64,000 nt of DNA from Bradyrhizobium huanghuaihaiense (GCF_007830635.1 NZ_VLLA01000014.1:165916-229915), one strand, 5' to 3'; counted from the first letter of the stretch, positions 17,326-26,168 are shown. The notes: generated from the sequence alone by a model not told the origin. Translations and numbers: made by a program.

Positions 17326-18321
17326 ATGACTTCCAGCAAAGTTCCGGCCCTATTGGCGCGAATCGAGCGCTTTCCCATTGCCGGCAGTTTCACGATCAGC
17401 CGGGGCGCCAAGACCGAGGCGGTCACCGTTGTGGCCGAAGTGAGCCATAATGGCCTCAGCGGCCGCGGCGAATGCGTGCCCTACCCCCGTTATGGCGAGA
17501 CCCCCGAGGCGACCCTTGCGGCCATTGAGGCCATGCAGGACGCCGTGGCCGGCGGCCTGACCCGGCAGGCCCTGCAAGGTGCCATGCCCCCGGGCGCCGC
17601 CCGCAACGCGCTGGATTGCGCCCTGATCGACCTGGAGGCCAAGGCGGCCGGCCGGCGGGCCTGGAGCCTGCTCGACCGCCCGGCGCCCGGGATGCGCACC
17701 ACCGCCTACACGATCTCGCTGGGCACGCCCGACGCCATGGCGGGGGCCACGGCCAAAGCGGCACACCGGCCGCTGCTCAAGATCAAGCTCGGCGGCGAGG
17801 GCGATCCGGAGCGCATCGCGGCCGTGCGCAAGGCTGCTCCGGAGGCCGAGCTGATCGTCGATGCCAACGAATCCTGGACCGACGCCAATCTGGAGCACAA
17901 CCTCGCCGCCTGCGCCGCTGCCGGCGTCACCCTGGTGGAGCAGCCGCTGCCAGCAGGCAAGGACGAGGCACTGGCGCGGATCAAGCGGCCGCTCGCCGTC
18001 TGCGCCGACGAGAGCGTGCACGACCGCTCCTCGCTCGCACCCTTGCGCGCGCGCTACGACGCCGTGAACATCAAGCTCGACAAGACCGGTGGCCTCACCG
18101 AGGCATTGGCGATGGCCGATGCCGCGCAGGCACTCGGCTTCGAGATCATGATCGGCTGCATGGTCGCGACCTCGCTGTCGATGGCTCCCGCCATGCTGGT
18201 GACGCCGCAGGCCCGCTTCGTCGATCTCGACGGCCCCTTGCTGCTCGCGCGCGATCGCGATCACGCCCTGCGCTATGACGGCAGCCTGGTCTATCCGCCG
18301 GAGTCCTCGCTCTGGGGATGA
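17326..18321 (+). CDS. Dipeptide epimerase (L-Ala-D/L-Glu epimerase type), enolase superfamily
   Basis: A 331-residue muconate-lactonizing-subgroup enolase-fold protein. The KxK catalytic pair (LLKIKLGG), the three metal-ligand positions (VDANESW, VEQPL, CADES) and the opposite-face lysine (NIKLDKTGG) are all present. Such enzymes interconvert epimers of Ala-Glu and similar dipeptides, often from murein peptides. ATG at 17326 opens a typical N-terminus (MTSSKVPALLARIERFPI); the longer frame upstream is not family-like. It is divergent from mlaE, and its 3-prime end overlaps the convergent MFS gene by 31 bp. Confidence 0.9.
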   Translation: MTSSKVPALLARIERFPIAGSFTISRGAKTEAVTVVAEVSHNGLSGRGECVPYPRYGETPEATLAAIEAMQDAVAGGLTRQALQGAMPPGAARNALDCALIDLEAKAAGRRAWSLLDRPAPGMRTTAYTISLGTPDAMAGATAKAAHRPLLKIKLGGEGDPERIAAVRKAAPEAELIVDANESWTDANLEHNLAACAAAGVTLVEQPLPAGKDEALARIKRPLAVCADESVHDRSSLAPLRARYDAVNIKLDKTGGLTEALAMADAAQALGFEIMIGCMVATSLSMAPAMLVTPQARFVDLDGPLLLARDRDHALRYDGSLVYPPESSLWG

Positions 18322-19487
18322 GCCTTCAGCCGGTGCCGCGCCGACCAGATCAGAAGCGCGCCGGCCGCGGCCATCGCCGCCATCACGTAGTACAGGCCAT
18401 CCCCGATGCGGGCATAGATCGCGCCTGACGCGATCGAGGTCACAGCGCCGAGCAGCCCGCTGCATGCGGCGTAATAGCCCTGCCCCCGCGCGAGCTGATG
18501 CGAGGGCACGCGCTGCACCAGGAGGTTCATGGTGCCGACGATGGTCATGCCGAAGGTGAGGCCATGTCCGAGCTGCACGATTGCGAGCAGCGGCAGCGGC
18601 GGCTCGTTGGCGGTGACGATCCAGCGCACCACGGCGCTCAAGCCCCCGATCGCCATCATCGTGGACGGATGCAGCAGGAAGCGCGGCGACAGCGCGAACA
18701 CGACGATCTCGGCGATCACGCCCAGCGTCCACAGCCCCGCGATCGTCAGCCCACTGATCCCATGGAGCTGCCAGTTGATGGCGGAGAAGGTGTAGTAGGC
18801 GACGTGGCTGCCCTGGATCAGCGCTGCCGAGGCGATCAGCGCCCAGAAGCCGACATCGCGCAGCAGCGCCGTGTCGGTATGCCTCTCCGTCGTCTTGCGC
18901 CTGATGTCGTCGAGCGGCTGCAGCAGCAGGCTGGCGAGCATCGCAACGACCGCCCAGGCGACGATCACCCAGATCAGGTCGCGCGGTGCGATGACGTCGA
19001 CGAGATAGCCGCAGGCGAGCGAGCTCGCGGCGAACGCCGCCGAGCCCCACAGCCGCAAGGGCCCGTAGTCGAGCCCGTAGCGCGCGACGCCGCGCAGCGC
19101 ATAGGCATCGGTGAGCGGGGTCGACGGCGTCCACATCACGCAGGTCAGCGCGTAGATCAGGAACAGCGCCAGCGGATGCTGTTGCAGGCCGACGGCCGCA
19201 AAGCCGATCGCGGTCGCCAGCACCGACACCATCATCCCGGCGCGAATGGCATGCCGCTTTTCGGCAAAGGCGGTTATCTGCGGCAGCGTGGTGAAGCGCG
19301 TGATCGCCGGCAGCGCATTGATGAGGCCGATCCAGGCCGCGTCGATGCCGATTGCCTTCAGCCAGACCGGGAAGAACGGAAGCTGCGTGCCCGACACCGC
19401 GAACAGTGCCGAATAGAACAGGGCGAGGCTCACGGCGAATCGCCGCTTCACGGCGGCGGGCGTGGGGATTTGTGATTCGGACTGCAT
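18291..19487 (-). CDS. MFS transporter (MFS_1-like / HcaT-type)
   Basis: A 398-residue major facilitator with about 12 hydrophobic segments, opening RFAVSLALFYSALFAVSGTQLPFFPVWLKAIG, the form typical of the phenylpropionate-permease-like branch. The substrate is unknown. The ATG at 19487 is preferred to the TTG one codon upstream. The gene runs into the dipeptide epimerase gene tail to tail with a 31-bp overlap; a role in uptake of the dipeptide substrate would be guesswork. Confidence 0.85.
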   Translation of the reverse strand: MQSESQIPTPAAVKRRFAVSLALFYSALFAVSGTQLPFFPVWLKAIGIDAAWIGLINALPAITRFTTLPQITAFAEKRHAIRAGMMVSVLATAIGFAAVGLQQHPLALFLIYALTCVMWTPSTPLTDAYALRGVARYGLDYGPLRLWGSAAFAASSLACGYLVDVIAPRDLIWVIVAWAVVAMLASLLLQPLDDIRRKTTERHTDTALLRDVGFWALIASAALIQGSHVAYYTFSAINWQLHGISGLTIAGLWTLGVIAEIVVFALSPRFLLHPSTMMAIGGLSAVVRWIVTANEPPLPLLAIVQLGHGLTFGMTIVGTMNLLVQRVPSHQLARGQGYYAACSGLLGAVTSIASGAIYARIGDGLYYVMAAMAAAGALLIWSARHRLKAHPQSEDSGG

Positions 19488-19561
19488 CAAACAATTGCGA
19501 TTCGGTCGATATCGTGGTGATCGTTAGTGTAACGCGCACTGATTTGCGCGACGAGATTGTC

Positions 19562-20947
19562 ATGGCCAACGAAGCATTCGCCCTTTCGCCCATGTCTGCC
19601 CGCGCGGCCGAGCCGAACGAGCAGGATTACGACGCGATCCGCGAAGCCTTCATGGAGACCGCGCGCGGCCGCTGGTTCCTCGGCGAATATGCCAAGCGCA
19701 ACCGCAATGCGGATACCCGCATGGTGCTGGATGCGGTCGCGAAAATCGAAGAAACCCTTGCGGCACAGCGACAACCCGTCGTCGAGGACCGCCTGCCGGA
19801 GGCGCTGGTCGAGATCCGCCGCGCCATCCGCGAGGCCGAGACGATCGCGCTCGCGGCGTTCGATCCCGCTGCGCTCGAGACGAGCCTCGCGCCGATCCCG
19901 CGCGGCGTGCGCATCATCAAGGAGATCTCCTGGCGCTGGCGCGAGATCGGCGCCGACGGGCGAATCTGCGACCTCATTGATTCGCAGCTCGCCTCGATCG
20001 AGGCCGCCTGCGGACAGATGTCGACCATCGACCCCCGCGTCGAGCTCAAGGCCGCATTCGATCTGCTCAGGGAACGAATCGAGCAGACCGAGGGCGGCGC
20101 ATCGCCGCAGGCGGAGCGCCCCTCGCCGCCTCCGGCGCATGAGGGGCCCTCCGCGGTGGCGGAAGCTGCGCCTGCGCAAGCCGCACCCGCCGAGATGGCG
20201 AGCGAAGCTCCCGTGGCTTTTACGGAGGCGCCGCAGGACGTCGCAGCGACTCCCGAGCCCGAAGCAGAAATTGAGGAAGCCGGCAACGTCGAAGCATTCG
20301 CAATGGCCGAGCAGGCCATGGATGCGACCGTCGCGCCGGAGGCCGCTGCCGACAGCAAGATCGCGCCCGACAACGCCGCGGTTGAAGACGTCGCTCTTGA
20401 AGAGCCGGTCGCGGAGCTCACCGCGGTCGTGGAAGCCGCCGACGAGCTCGCGCTCGACGCCGCCGCGGAAGCTGAGGACGAGGCCATCCTCGAGGCCATC
20501 GCGCTGGAGATGGCCGCGCCCGATCCGGAGTTCGACGAGATCATCGAGCCGGTCGAGATGGCCGCAGCAAGTCCGGAGCCGATGGCTGCGGAGGCCGTGG
20601 CGCCAATTGCCGCCGAGCTTCCGGAGCCGGTCGCACCCGCAGCGGTCGCGGAAGAGCCCGCAGCCGACGCACCGATCGCGATGGACTCGCTCGCGCGCCT
20701 CACCGACGCCATCGCGGAAGCCGCGGCCGAAGTGATGGAGCAGCAGGCCCCGGCGATGGCAGCCACGGCATCATTAGCCGGAGCACCGGCCGCAACGCTG
20801 CCGATGCCCACGCCGCTCCCCGAGCCCTCGCTCGGCGCCACCATCCTCGCCAGCGGCATCCTGCAAAAACCCCGCGCGCCCGCCAACGACCCGCTCGCGC
20901 CAATCCGCCGCATGACCCAGGCCGAGAAGATCGCGTTCTTCTCGTAA
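19562..20947 (+). CDS. Ala/Glu-rich protein of unknown function with conserved N-terminal domain
   Basis: A 461-residue protein. Residues 1-165 form a well-structured helical domain (DYDAIREAFMETARGRWFLGEYAKRNRNADTRMVL...) that reads like a conserved alphaproteobacterial domain. Residues 180-420 are low complexity, very rich in Ala, Glu and Pro, and probably disordered. The end (LGATILASGILQKPRAPANDPLAPIRRMTQAEKIAFFS) is again conserved-looking. There is no signal peptide or membrane segment, so it is cytoplasmic. The ATG is chosen because the MFS gene promoter region lies upstream. No function is assigned. Confidence 0.75.
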   Translation: MANEAFALSPMSARAAEPNEQDYDAIREAFMETARGRWFLGEYAKRNRNADTRMVLDAVAKIEETLAAQRQPVVEDRLPEALVEIRRAIREAETIALAAFDPAALETSLAPIPRGVRIIKEISWRWREIGADGRICDLIDSQLASIEAACGQMSTIDPRVELKAAFDLLRERIEQTEGGASPQAERPSPPPAHEGPSAVAEAAPAQAAPAEMASEAPVAFTEAPQDVAATPEPEAEIEEAGNVEAFAMAEQAMDATVAPEAAADSKIAPDNAAVEDVALEEPVAELTAVVEAADELALDAAAEAEDEAILEAIALEMAAPDPEFDEIIEPVEMAAASPEPMAAEAVAPIAAELPEPVAPAAVAEEPAADAPIAMDSLARLTDAIAEAAAEVMEQQAPAMAATASLAGAPAATLPMPTPLPEPSLGATILASGILQKPRAPANDPLAPIRRMTQAEKIAFFS

Positions 20948-20968
20948 GAGACTACGCTCTCTCCACAT

Positions 20969-21048
20969 CGTCATTGCGAGCGCAGCGAAGCAATCCAGAC
21001 TGTCGCCGCGGAAAGACTCTGGATTGCTTCGCTGCGCTCGCAATGACG
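20969..21048. repeat. Dispersed palindromic element, CGTCATTGCGAG family
   Basis: Opens CGTCATTGCGAGCGCAGCGA and closes GCGCTCGCAATGACG, with inner arms CAATCCAGACTG and CTCTGGATTGCTTCG. It closely matches the copy at 14142-14227 and lies 22 bp after the preceding stop codon. Confidence 0.88.
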
Positions 21049-21061
21049 AGAGTACCAGCTC

Positions 21062-21207
21062 CGTCATCCTGAGGCGCGAGGCGCACGATGCGCAGCATCG
21101 TGCGGAGAGCCTCGAAGGATGCACGGCCGAGATGCAGCCGGGCCTTCGCCCTTCGAGGCTTGCTCAGCGGCGCGGCTGCGCCACTGAGCGCGCACCTCAG
21201 GGTGACG
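21062..21207. repeat. Dispersed palindromic element, CGTCATCCTGAGG family
   Basis: Opens CGTCATCCTGAGGCGCGAGG and closes CCTCAGGGTGACG. Inner palindromes include GCACGATGCGCAGCATCGTGC and GGCGCGGCTGCGCC. With the previous element it fills the gap between convergent genes; no gene is seen there. Confidence 0.8.
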
Positions 21208-21245
21208 GTGATGGATGAGTACTCGCGATGACGGCGATCAGCCGC

Positions 21246-21605
21246 TCACCCGCAATTCCACACCGCCCCGATCGGTGTGCGCGTCCAGCACGGGCCAAAG
21301 CTGCCGCCGTTGTAGCGGCCGCCGCCGAAGCCGGGGCGGCCGAAATAGTGCCACTCGCCATCCCAACGGTAATACTGAGGAACCGGGTCGATGTACCAAT
21401 GGCGACGTTCACTGCGCGCGAGGCGACGCATGGCGTCCTTCTGCTTGTAGAGCGGAATGCTGTTGCTCAGCGGCTGACGATAGCCCGGCAGGAAGCCGTA
21501 GCCCTTCCAGACCGGCTTGGGGCGCTTTTGCACGGGCTCAGCGGGCGCGACAGCGGGCAGCAGCGACAGGATGACAGCAACGAAGAGACACACAAGGCGA
21601 GACAT
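21246..21605 (-). CDS. Small secreted Tyr/Trp/Gly-rich protein of unknown function
   Basis: A 119-residue protein with a signal peptide (MSRLVCLFVAVILSLLPAVA, cleavage near APA-EPV). The mature part is rich in Tyr, Trp, Arg, Pro and Gly (VWKGYGFLPGYRQP, RPGFGGGRYNGGSFGPC) and ends with two cysteines (PCWTRTPIGAVWNCG) that could form one disulfide. Proteins of this composition are common in Bradyrhizobium envelopes, but I know of no defined function. The internal ATG is chosen because it starts the signal peptide. Confidence 0.75.
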   Translation of the reverse strand: MSRLVCLFVAVILSLLPAVAPAEPVQKRPKPVWKGYGFLPGYRQPLSNSIPLYKQKDAMRRLARSERRHWYIDPVPQYYRWDGEWHYFGRPGFGGGRYNGGSFGPCWTRTPIGAVWNCG

Positions 21606-21720
21606 GGATCGACCATAGACAGGCGGATGCGAGAAGGCCACTCAAATTCGAGTGCGAGGCTTTGCGCCGCCTCGATCAATATGCTTCGCTATTCGTGGTG
21701 CCCTGTCGGAAGGAGCACAC

Positions 21721-23409
21721 ATGTCCACGGCGATCTCGACGCTCGGCGGGGTAGGTCTCTTCCTGCTCGGCATGACCGTGATGACGGAGGGCCTGAAGAC
21801 GCTGGCCGGCTCTGCGCTACGCACGGTGCTCGGCATGGCTGCGTCGACGCCGCTGCTTGGCTCGTTTTGGGGGGCCGTGGTCACGCTGCTGGTGCAGTCC
21901 TCCAGCGCAACGACCATGACGACGATCGGTCTCGTCAGCGCCGGCCTCTTGACCTTCCAGCAAGGGTTGAGCCTCGTCTTCGGCGCGAATATCGGCACCA
22001 CCGGGACCGGCTGGCTGGTCGCGCTGATCGGCGTCCGCGTCTCGCTCACGGCCGCGGCGCTGCCGATGATCTTCGTCGGCGCGCTGACCAAGCTTCTCGG
22101 CAGAGGACGAATCTCCGGGGTCGGCGCCGCGCTCGCCGGCTTCGGACTTGTGCTGTTCGGCTTGACGACCCTGCAGCAGGGCATGGGCGGGCTGGCTGAA
22201 CGATTGCACCCGGCGGACCTGCCCGCAGTCCTCGGCAGTCCCGGGGTGCCATGGTGGTCGGGCCTCTTCGGCGTGCTGGCGCTGGTCGTGATCGGATTGG
22301 TCATGACCGCGCTGATGCAATCGTCAACGGCCGCGATCGCGGTGACCCTGTCCGCCTATTTCGCGGGCGCGATCGGGTTGGACCAGGCCTGCGCCCTGAT
22401 CATCGGCCAGAACATCGGAACAGCCACGAGTTCCGCCCTGGCCGCGATCGGCGCGAGCCCGACCGCAAAGCGGCTGGCCATCGCCTACGTTCTTTTCAAG
22501 CTGATTGCCGCACTCATCGCTTTGGTGGCTTTTCCCATGGTAACGCCGATGCTGCTGCGCGCCTCCGACACGATCGACGGCGTCACGCTGCTGGCCGGCT
22601 ACCACACGGCCTTCAACGTCGTCGGCGTCGCGGTCCTGCTGCCCCTGATCAATCCGTTCACGCGACTGGTCGAACGGATTCTGCCCGAGCGCGGCTCGCC
22701 GCTGACGCGATGTCTCGATCCTTCGGCGCTCGAGACCCCGGTCGTGGCAGTGGAAGCGGTACGGCGCACGATCGCGCGCGTGCTCTTGACGGTGTGCAGT
22801 TCGGTCGAGGCGAAACTGACCGGCCGCGCTGGATCGATACGCCTGGGGAAGGAGGCTGTATCCGTAGAGGAGGCGGCCGATGCCGTGCGCCAGGCACAAA
22901 TATTCCTGTCGGATGTAGCTGGACCGCCTGAGACCGACGACGAGCAACAGCGTCTGACGAGCACGCTGCACGCCCTCGACCACGCGTCCCGGCTGACGGA
23001 CCTCGCAAATGGAGGAAACAATTTCGCTTCGGTGGCACGCGGACCGGAGGACATCCGCGCCGGAGAGCTATGTGCCGAAATCATGCGAAGCGCGGCTGCG
23101 ATTGCGCGCGGCGTTGCGGCGCCGCCCCGCGTCGATGGATCGCCGCACGCCGTACCCGCCTCGCGTGCCGGCGACGCCATGGCCGGTCCGCGCGCCGACC
23201 CGCCCGACGAGGCGATCGCCGAGCTCGAGCGTTGTACGACACAGCTCGCCGAAATGCTGCGCATCCATCGCAGTGCGACGCTCGGTGCGGTGGCCAACGG
23301 AACCCTGACCGCCGACGCCGCCCTGCTTCGTGTCGAGGTGGTGGGAAACCTCGAAGCCCTGTCGCAGCACGCCTGGCGCTCGGCGGCTCATCTGGTGGGC
23401 CGGGGCTAG
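21721..23409 (+). CDS. Na/Pi-cotransporter family protein (NptA-like) with PhoU-like tail
   Basis: A 562-residue membrane protein. The two inverted PF02690-type repeats each carry the QSSS/QSST signature: LLVQSSSATTMTTIG near residue 60 and ALMQSSTAAIAVTLS near 200. Eight to nine hydrophobic segments end at about residue 335, and a cytoplasmic helical region of about 220 residues resembling PhoU follows. The family imports phosphate with sodium or exports it to balance cellular phosphate. The start is set by a strong GGAAGGAG ribosome site eight bases before the ATG. No pst or pho genes are nearby. Confidence 0.88.
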   Translation: MSTAISTLGGVGLFLLGMTVMTEGLKTLAGSALRTVLGMAASTPLLGSFWGAVVTLLVQSSSATTMTTIGLVSAGLLTFQQGLSLVFGANIGTTGTGWLVALIGVRVSLTAAALPMIFVGALTKLLGRGRISGVGAALAGFGLVLFGLTTLQQGMGGLAERLHPADLPAVLGSPGVPWWSGLFGVLALVVIGLVMTALMQSSTAAIAVTLSAYFAGAIGLDQACALIIGQNIGTATSSALAAIGASPTAKRLAIAYVLFKLIAALIALVAFPMVTPMLLRASDTIDGVTLLAGYHTAFNVVGVAVLLPLINPFTRLVERILPERGSPLTRCLDPSALETPVVAVEAVRRTIARVLLTVCSSVEAKLTGRAGSIRLGKEAVSVEEAADAVRQAQIFLSDVAGPPETDDEQQRLTSTLHALDHASRLTDLANGGNNFASVARGPEDIRAGELCAEIMRSAAAIARGVAAPPRVDGSPHAVPASRAGDAMAGPRADPPDEAIAELERCTTQLAEMLRIHRSATLGAVANGTLTADAALLRVEVVGNLEALSQHAWRSAAHLVGRG

Positions 23410-23464
23410 TGCGGAGATATGTTCAAACGGCAGCCTGAAGCGCGATAACCGTTCTCATCGCGAT

Positions 23465-23905
23465 TCAGATCACGCCCTTGCGGATCAGGAAGCAGCCATA
23501 GCCCCTGCTGTCGCCGACCTGCACGACACCAAACCCCGCAGCCGCCGCGCGGTAAAAATCCGGACGCGAGAGCTTGCCGGGAGTGACAGTGCGGCCGGCA
23601 GCGCGCGCGATCTCCGCCAGCACCGCTCGCTGCACGTCGGGGACGCGGTCGGGATCGTCCACCGGCATCATCACGCGCACCGGATCCGGATCGAAATCGT
23701 CGAGCGGATAGACCGACATGATGGCGCGGATGGCAACCTCCATGCTCATGCCCGGCAGCCGGATCAGGCGCTGCGATGTCGTGCTCTGCGCGATGCGGGT
23801 CGCGGGATGATTGGCGTCGACGAAAACGAGGTCGTCGCCGTGGCCCATCGAGGCCAGCAGCCAGAGCAGGTCGGGCGTGAGGATCGGATCGATCGATTTC
23901 AGCAT
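23465..23905 (-). CDS. RbsD/FucU family protein (L-fucose mutarotase-like)
   Basis: A 146-residue protein matching the FucU branch: N-terminal MLKSIDPILTPDLLWLLASMGHGDD with the catalytic-type histidine, VDANHPA, and the C-terminal VQVGDSRGYGCFLIRKGVI. FucU interconverts the alpha and beta anomers of fucose and related sugars. No fucose or ribose catabolic gene is adjacent, so the physiological sugar is unknown; fucose could reach the cell from plant or own polysaccharides. The ATG at 23905 has GGGGGAAG nine bases upstream. A 14-bp identical sequence overlaps its stop codon and recurs upstream of its start. Confidence 0.85.
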   Translation of the reverse strand: MLKSIDPILTPDLLWLLASMGHGDDLVFVDANHPATRIAQSTTSQRLIRLPGMSMEVAIRAIMSVYPLDDFDPDPVRVMMPVDDPDRVPDVQRAVLAEIARAAGRTVTPGKLSRPDFYRAAAAGFGVVQVGDSRGYGCFLIRKGVI

Positions 23906-23974
23906 GTGACGGCACTTCCCCCGAAGCATGTTCTTCGCCGGCGGAACCGGCCATTCACCATAGCAGGTTCCGAG

Positions 23975-23990
23975 CGTGATTCAGATCACG
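23975..23990. promoter_or_regulatory. CRP/FNR-type palindrome between fucU-like and caspase-like genes
   Basis: CGTGAT-TCAG-ATCACG is a perfect 6+6 palindrome with the GTGA-N6-TCAC core of CRP-family sites; it differs from the FixK/FNR consensus TTGAT-N4-ATCAA at the outer base of each half. It lies 70 bp upstream of the fucU-like start and about 100 bp upstream of the caspase-like start, where one site could serve both divergent genes. Confidence 0.35.
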
Positions 23991-24091
23991 CAGCATACCA
24001 TGGTGACAGGGATCACGGACCCCGAACTCGAACGCGGCCAGTCTGCCTCGCAACCAATCTCGCATCGAGATCAGTGCCAGAGGAGCACGCC

Positions 24092-25891
24092 ATGTTCCGC
24101 CTAAAGCCTTTCCTGATGACGGCTAGCCTCGTGGGAAGCCTGTTCGGCTTCGCCTGCGGCCCCGTTTCCGCGCAAGTCGCCCCGGTCCAGCCGGCCCCAA
24201 CCGCATTGCAAGGGCCGGAGCAGCGCGTGGCGCTGGTGATCGGCAATTCGAACTACCAGAACGCGCCGCAGCTCGCCAATCCCGACAATGACGCCCAGTC
24301 GATGGCGCAGTTCCTGAACTCCGCCGGCTTCGAGGTGGTCTCGGCAACCGACCTCGGCCAGAACGACATGCTGCGCGTCGTGCAGGACTTCTCCGCAAAA
24401 GTGTCCGCGCGCGGTCCGAACACGGTGGCGATGGTCTATTACGCCGGTCACGGCGTGCAGCTCGCCGGCGAGAACTATCTCGTTCCGGTCGATGCGAAGG
24501 TGTCCAGCCAGACTGAGCTCGTCAACAATTCGGTGCGCCTGGTCGACGTGATGTCGACGCTGGAGACGATCCCGAGCCGCATGCGCATCGTCATCCTCGA
24601 TGCCTGCCGGAACAACCCCTTCCCGTCCGTCAACGACGCCGGCCGCGGCCTCGCCATCGTCGATGCGCCGAACGGCTCGATCGTCGGCTACTCGACCGCA
24701 CCGGGCGCCGAAGCGCTCGACGGCACGGGCGGCCACAGCCCCTACACGCAGGCCTTCCTCAACGTCGCGCGCGAGCCCAACGTGCCGATCGAGCAGCTGT
24801 TCAAGCGCGTGCGCCTCCAGGTGAACCAGACCACCAGCGGCGCGCAGATTCCGTGGGAGAGCTCCTCGCTGACGTCCGACTTCACCTTCTTCGGCGACAC
24901 CGCCGTTGCCGCCAATCGCGCGCCGATGAATGCGCCCGTGGTGCAGATGGCCTCCAACCTGCCGAGCCGTTCGACGCGCCAGGCCTATGACTACGTCGTG
25001 TCCGAGGGCCGGCCGGAGTACTATCAGGAGTTCATCCGGATGTATCCGCACGACCCGCTGTGCGACCACATCCGCTGGCTGCTCGGCAACCTCCTGATCT
25101 CGCAGGCCTGGCACAAGGCGGTGCTGGCGAATTCGCCGCTCGGCTACCAGAGCTTCTACGACAGCTACGGCACCAGCCCCTATGCCGTGTCCGCGCTGAA
25201 GCTCGCAGCCCAGCCGAAGCAGATTCCCCTGATGCAGCCGACCAAGTTCCTGGCGCCGCAGAACATCGCCCCTGTCTTCAAGATGGGCAATCTCGGCCAG
25301 CCCAAATACATGCCGCTGATGCAGGGCAATGGCGGCGCACAGGTCAATGGCAACCTGCCCGTCGTGCAGAAGCCGGTCGACGGCAACGTCATCGGCAAGC
25401 TCGGTACCGGCGGCCAGATCGTCAACCTGCCGGCGGGCAACAACCAGCCGAACGGCTCGCCGTCGCAGACCCCCGGCAAGATCGTCAAGCTGCCTGCGCC
25501 GACCAACGCGACCAACAACACGGGCGGTACCGGCAAGATCGTGACGCTGCCCGTGACCAACACCAAGCCGAACGGCGGCAACGCCAACGGCAATCCGGGC
25601 AAGATCGTCAGCATGCCGGTGAATGTCGGCAAGGGCGGCTCGACTGTCGACGTGAAGCCTGTCCAGACGCAGAACAACCCGATCCGCGTCAACAACGGCA
25701 ACACCGGCATCGTGAAGCTCAACAACAACCCGGTGAACAAGGTGCAGGTCCAGAACAACGTGCAGACCAACCGGCCGCAGCTCAACACGACCAATCGCAC
25801 GGTCAGCAAGGGCGGCAACAACTTCCGCCAGTCGATGAACCAGGCCCCGAGCATGGGCGGCGGCAACAACCACCGCGGCGTCATGCACTGA
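24092..25891 (+). CDS. Exported caspase-like (peptidase C14) protein
   Basis: A 599-residue protein with a signal peptide (MFRLKPFLMTASLVGSLFGF, cleavage near VSA-QVA). The caspase-like domain spans about residues 43-270: RVALVIGNSNY opens it, the catalytic histidine is H120 in YYAGHGVQ and the cysteine is C172 in LDACRNNPF. A helical domain (about 295-370) follows, then a tail of about 200 residues built of loose repeats rich in Asn, Gly, Lys and Pro (GKIVKLP, GKIVTLP, GKIVSMP). AGGAG sits seven bases before the ATG. Bacterial orthocaspases cleave after basic residues; the targets here are unknown. The export signal argues for periplasmic action. Confidence 0.88.
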   Translation: MFRLKPFLMTASLVGSLFGFACGPVSAQVAPVQPAPTALQGPEQRVALVIGNSNYQNAPQLANPDNDAQSMAQFLNSAGFEVVSATDLGQNDMLRVVQDFSAKVSARGPNTVAMVYYAGHGVQLAGENYLVPVDAKVSSQTELVNNSVRLVDVMSTLETIPSRMRIVILDACRNNPFPSVNDAGRGLAIVDAPNGSIVGYSTAPGAEALDGTGGHSPYTQAFLNVAREPNVPIEQLFKRVRLQVNQTTSGAQIPWESSSLTSDFTFFGDTAVAANRAPMNAPVVQMASNLPSRSTRQAYDYVVSEGRPEYYQEFIRMYPHDPLCDHIRWLLGNLLISQAWHKAVLANSPLGYQSFYDSYGTSPYAVSALKLAAQPKQIPLMQPTKFLAPQNIAPVFKMGNLGQPKYMPLMQGNGGAQVNGNLPVVQKPVDGNVIGKLGTGGQIVNLPAGNNQPNGSPSQTPGKIVKLPAPTNATNNTGGTGKIVTLPVTNTKPNGGNANGNPGKIVSMPVNVGKGGSTVDVKPVQTQNNPIRVNNGNTGIVKLNNNPVNKVQVQNNVQTNRPQLNTTNRTVSKGGNNFRQSMNQAPSMGGGNNHRGVMH

Positions 25892-25913
25892 TCGCGCGGA
25901 GAAGACGGTGCGC

Positions 25914-26030
25914 TCCCTCCCCCGCTTGCGGGGGAGGGTTGGGGAGAGGGTGCTTCCGCAGAGAGATTCCCCTAGAGGAGAGACCCCCACCCGGCGCTTC
26001 GCGCCGACCTCCCCCGCAAGCGGGAGAGGT
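25914..26030. repeat. Dispersed palindromic element, CCTCCCCCGC family
   Basis: Opens CTCCCTCCCCCGCTTGCGGG and closes with CTCCCCCGCAAGCGGGAGAGG, with an inner GGCGCTTCGCGCC hairpin. A relative stands at 42309-42455 and a short fragment near 29303-29332. Confidence 0.85.
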
Positions 26031-26068
26031 TGCACCGAGTGAGCAGCGAGTTCGATCCCGACAAGCAT

Positions 26069-26106
26069 GAAGAAGGGGCAGAGCGGAAACGCTCTGCCCT
26101 TTCTTC
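26069..26106. terminator. Bidirectional terminator hairpin
   Basis: A 17-bp stem (left arm 26069-26085 GAAGAAGGGGCAGAGCG, right arm 26090-26106 CGCTCTGCCCTTTCTTC, with one GU pair) and a GAAA loop. It lies between the convergent caspase-like and threonine dehydratase genes. A repeat remnant with CCGGGATGCGCCGC...GGCGCAGGCCCGGAATGAC follows at about 26131-26166. Confidence 0.8.
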
Positions 26107-26168
26107 ATGTCAGCTATTGGACGTCGTCAATCCGGGATGCGCCGCAAGGCGCAGGCCCGGAATGACGG

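Noticed and set aside
21228..22199. A 323-codon plus-strand frame over the small secreted gene and the NptA gene start
   Set aside because: It crosses two real genes, has Arg-rich shadow composition, and conflicts with the strong ribosome site and signal peptides of both.
24101..26068. A 655-codon minus-strand frame opposite the caspase-like gene
   Set aside because: It has no recognisable motif and its composition is typical of antisense frames. The plus-strand frame has a signal peptide, catalytic residues and a strong ribosome site.
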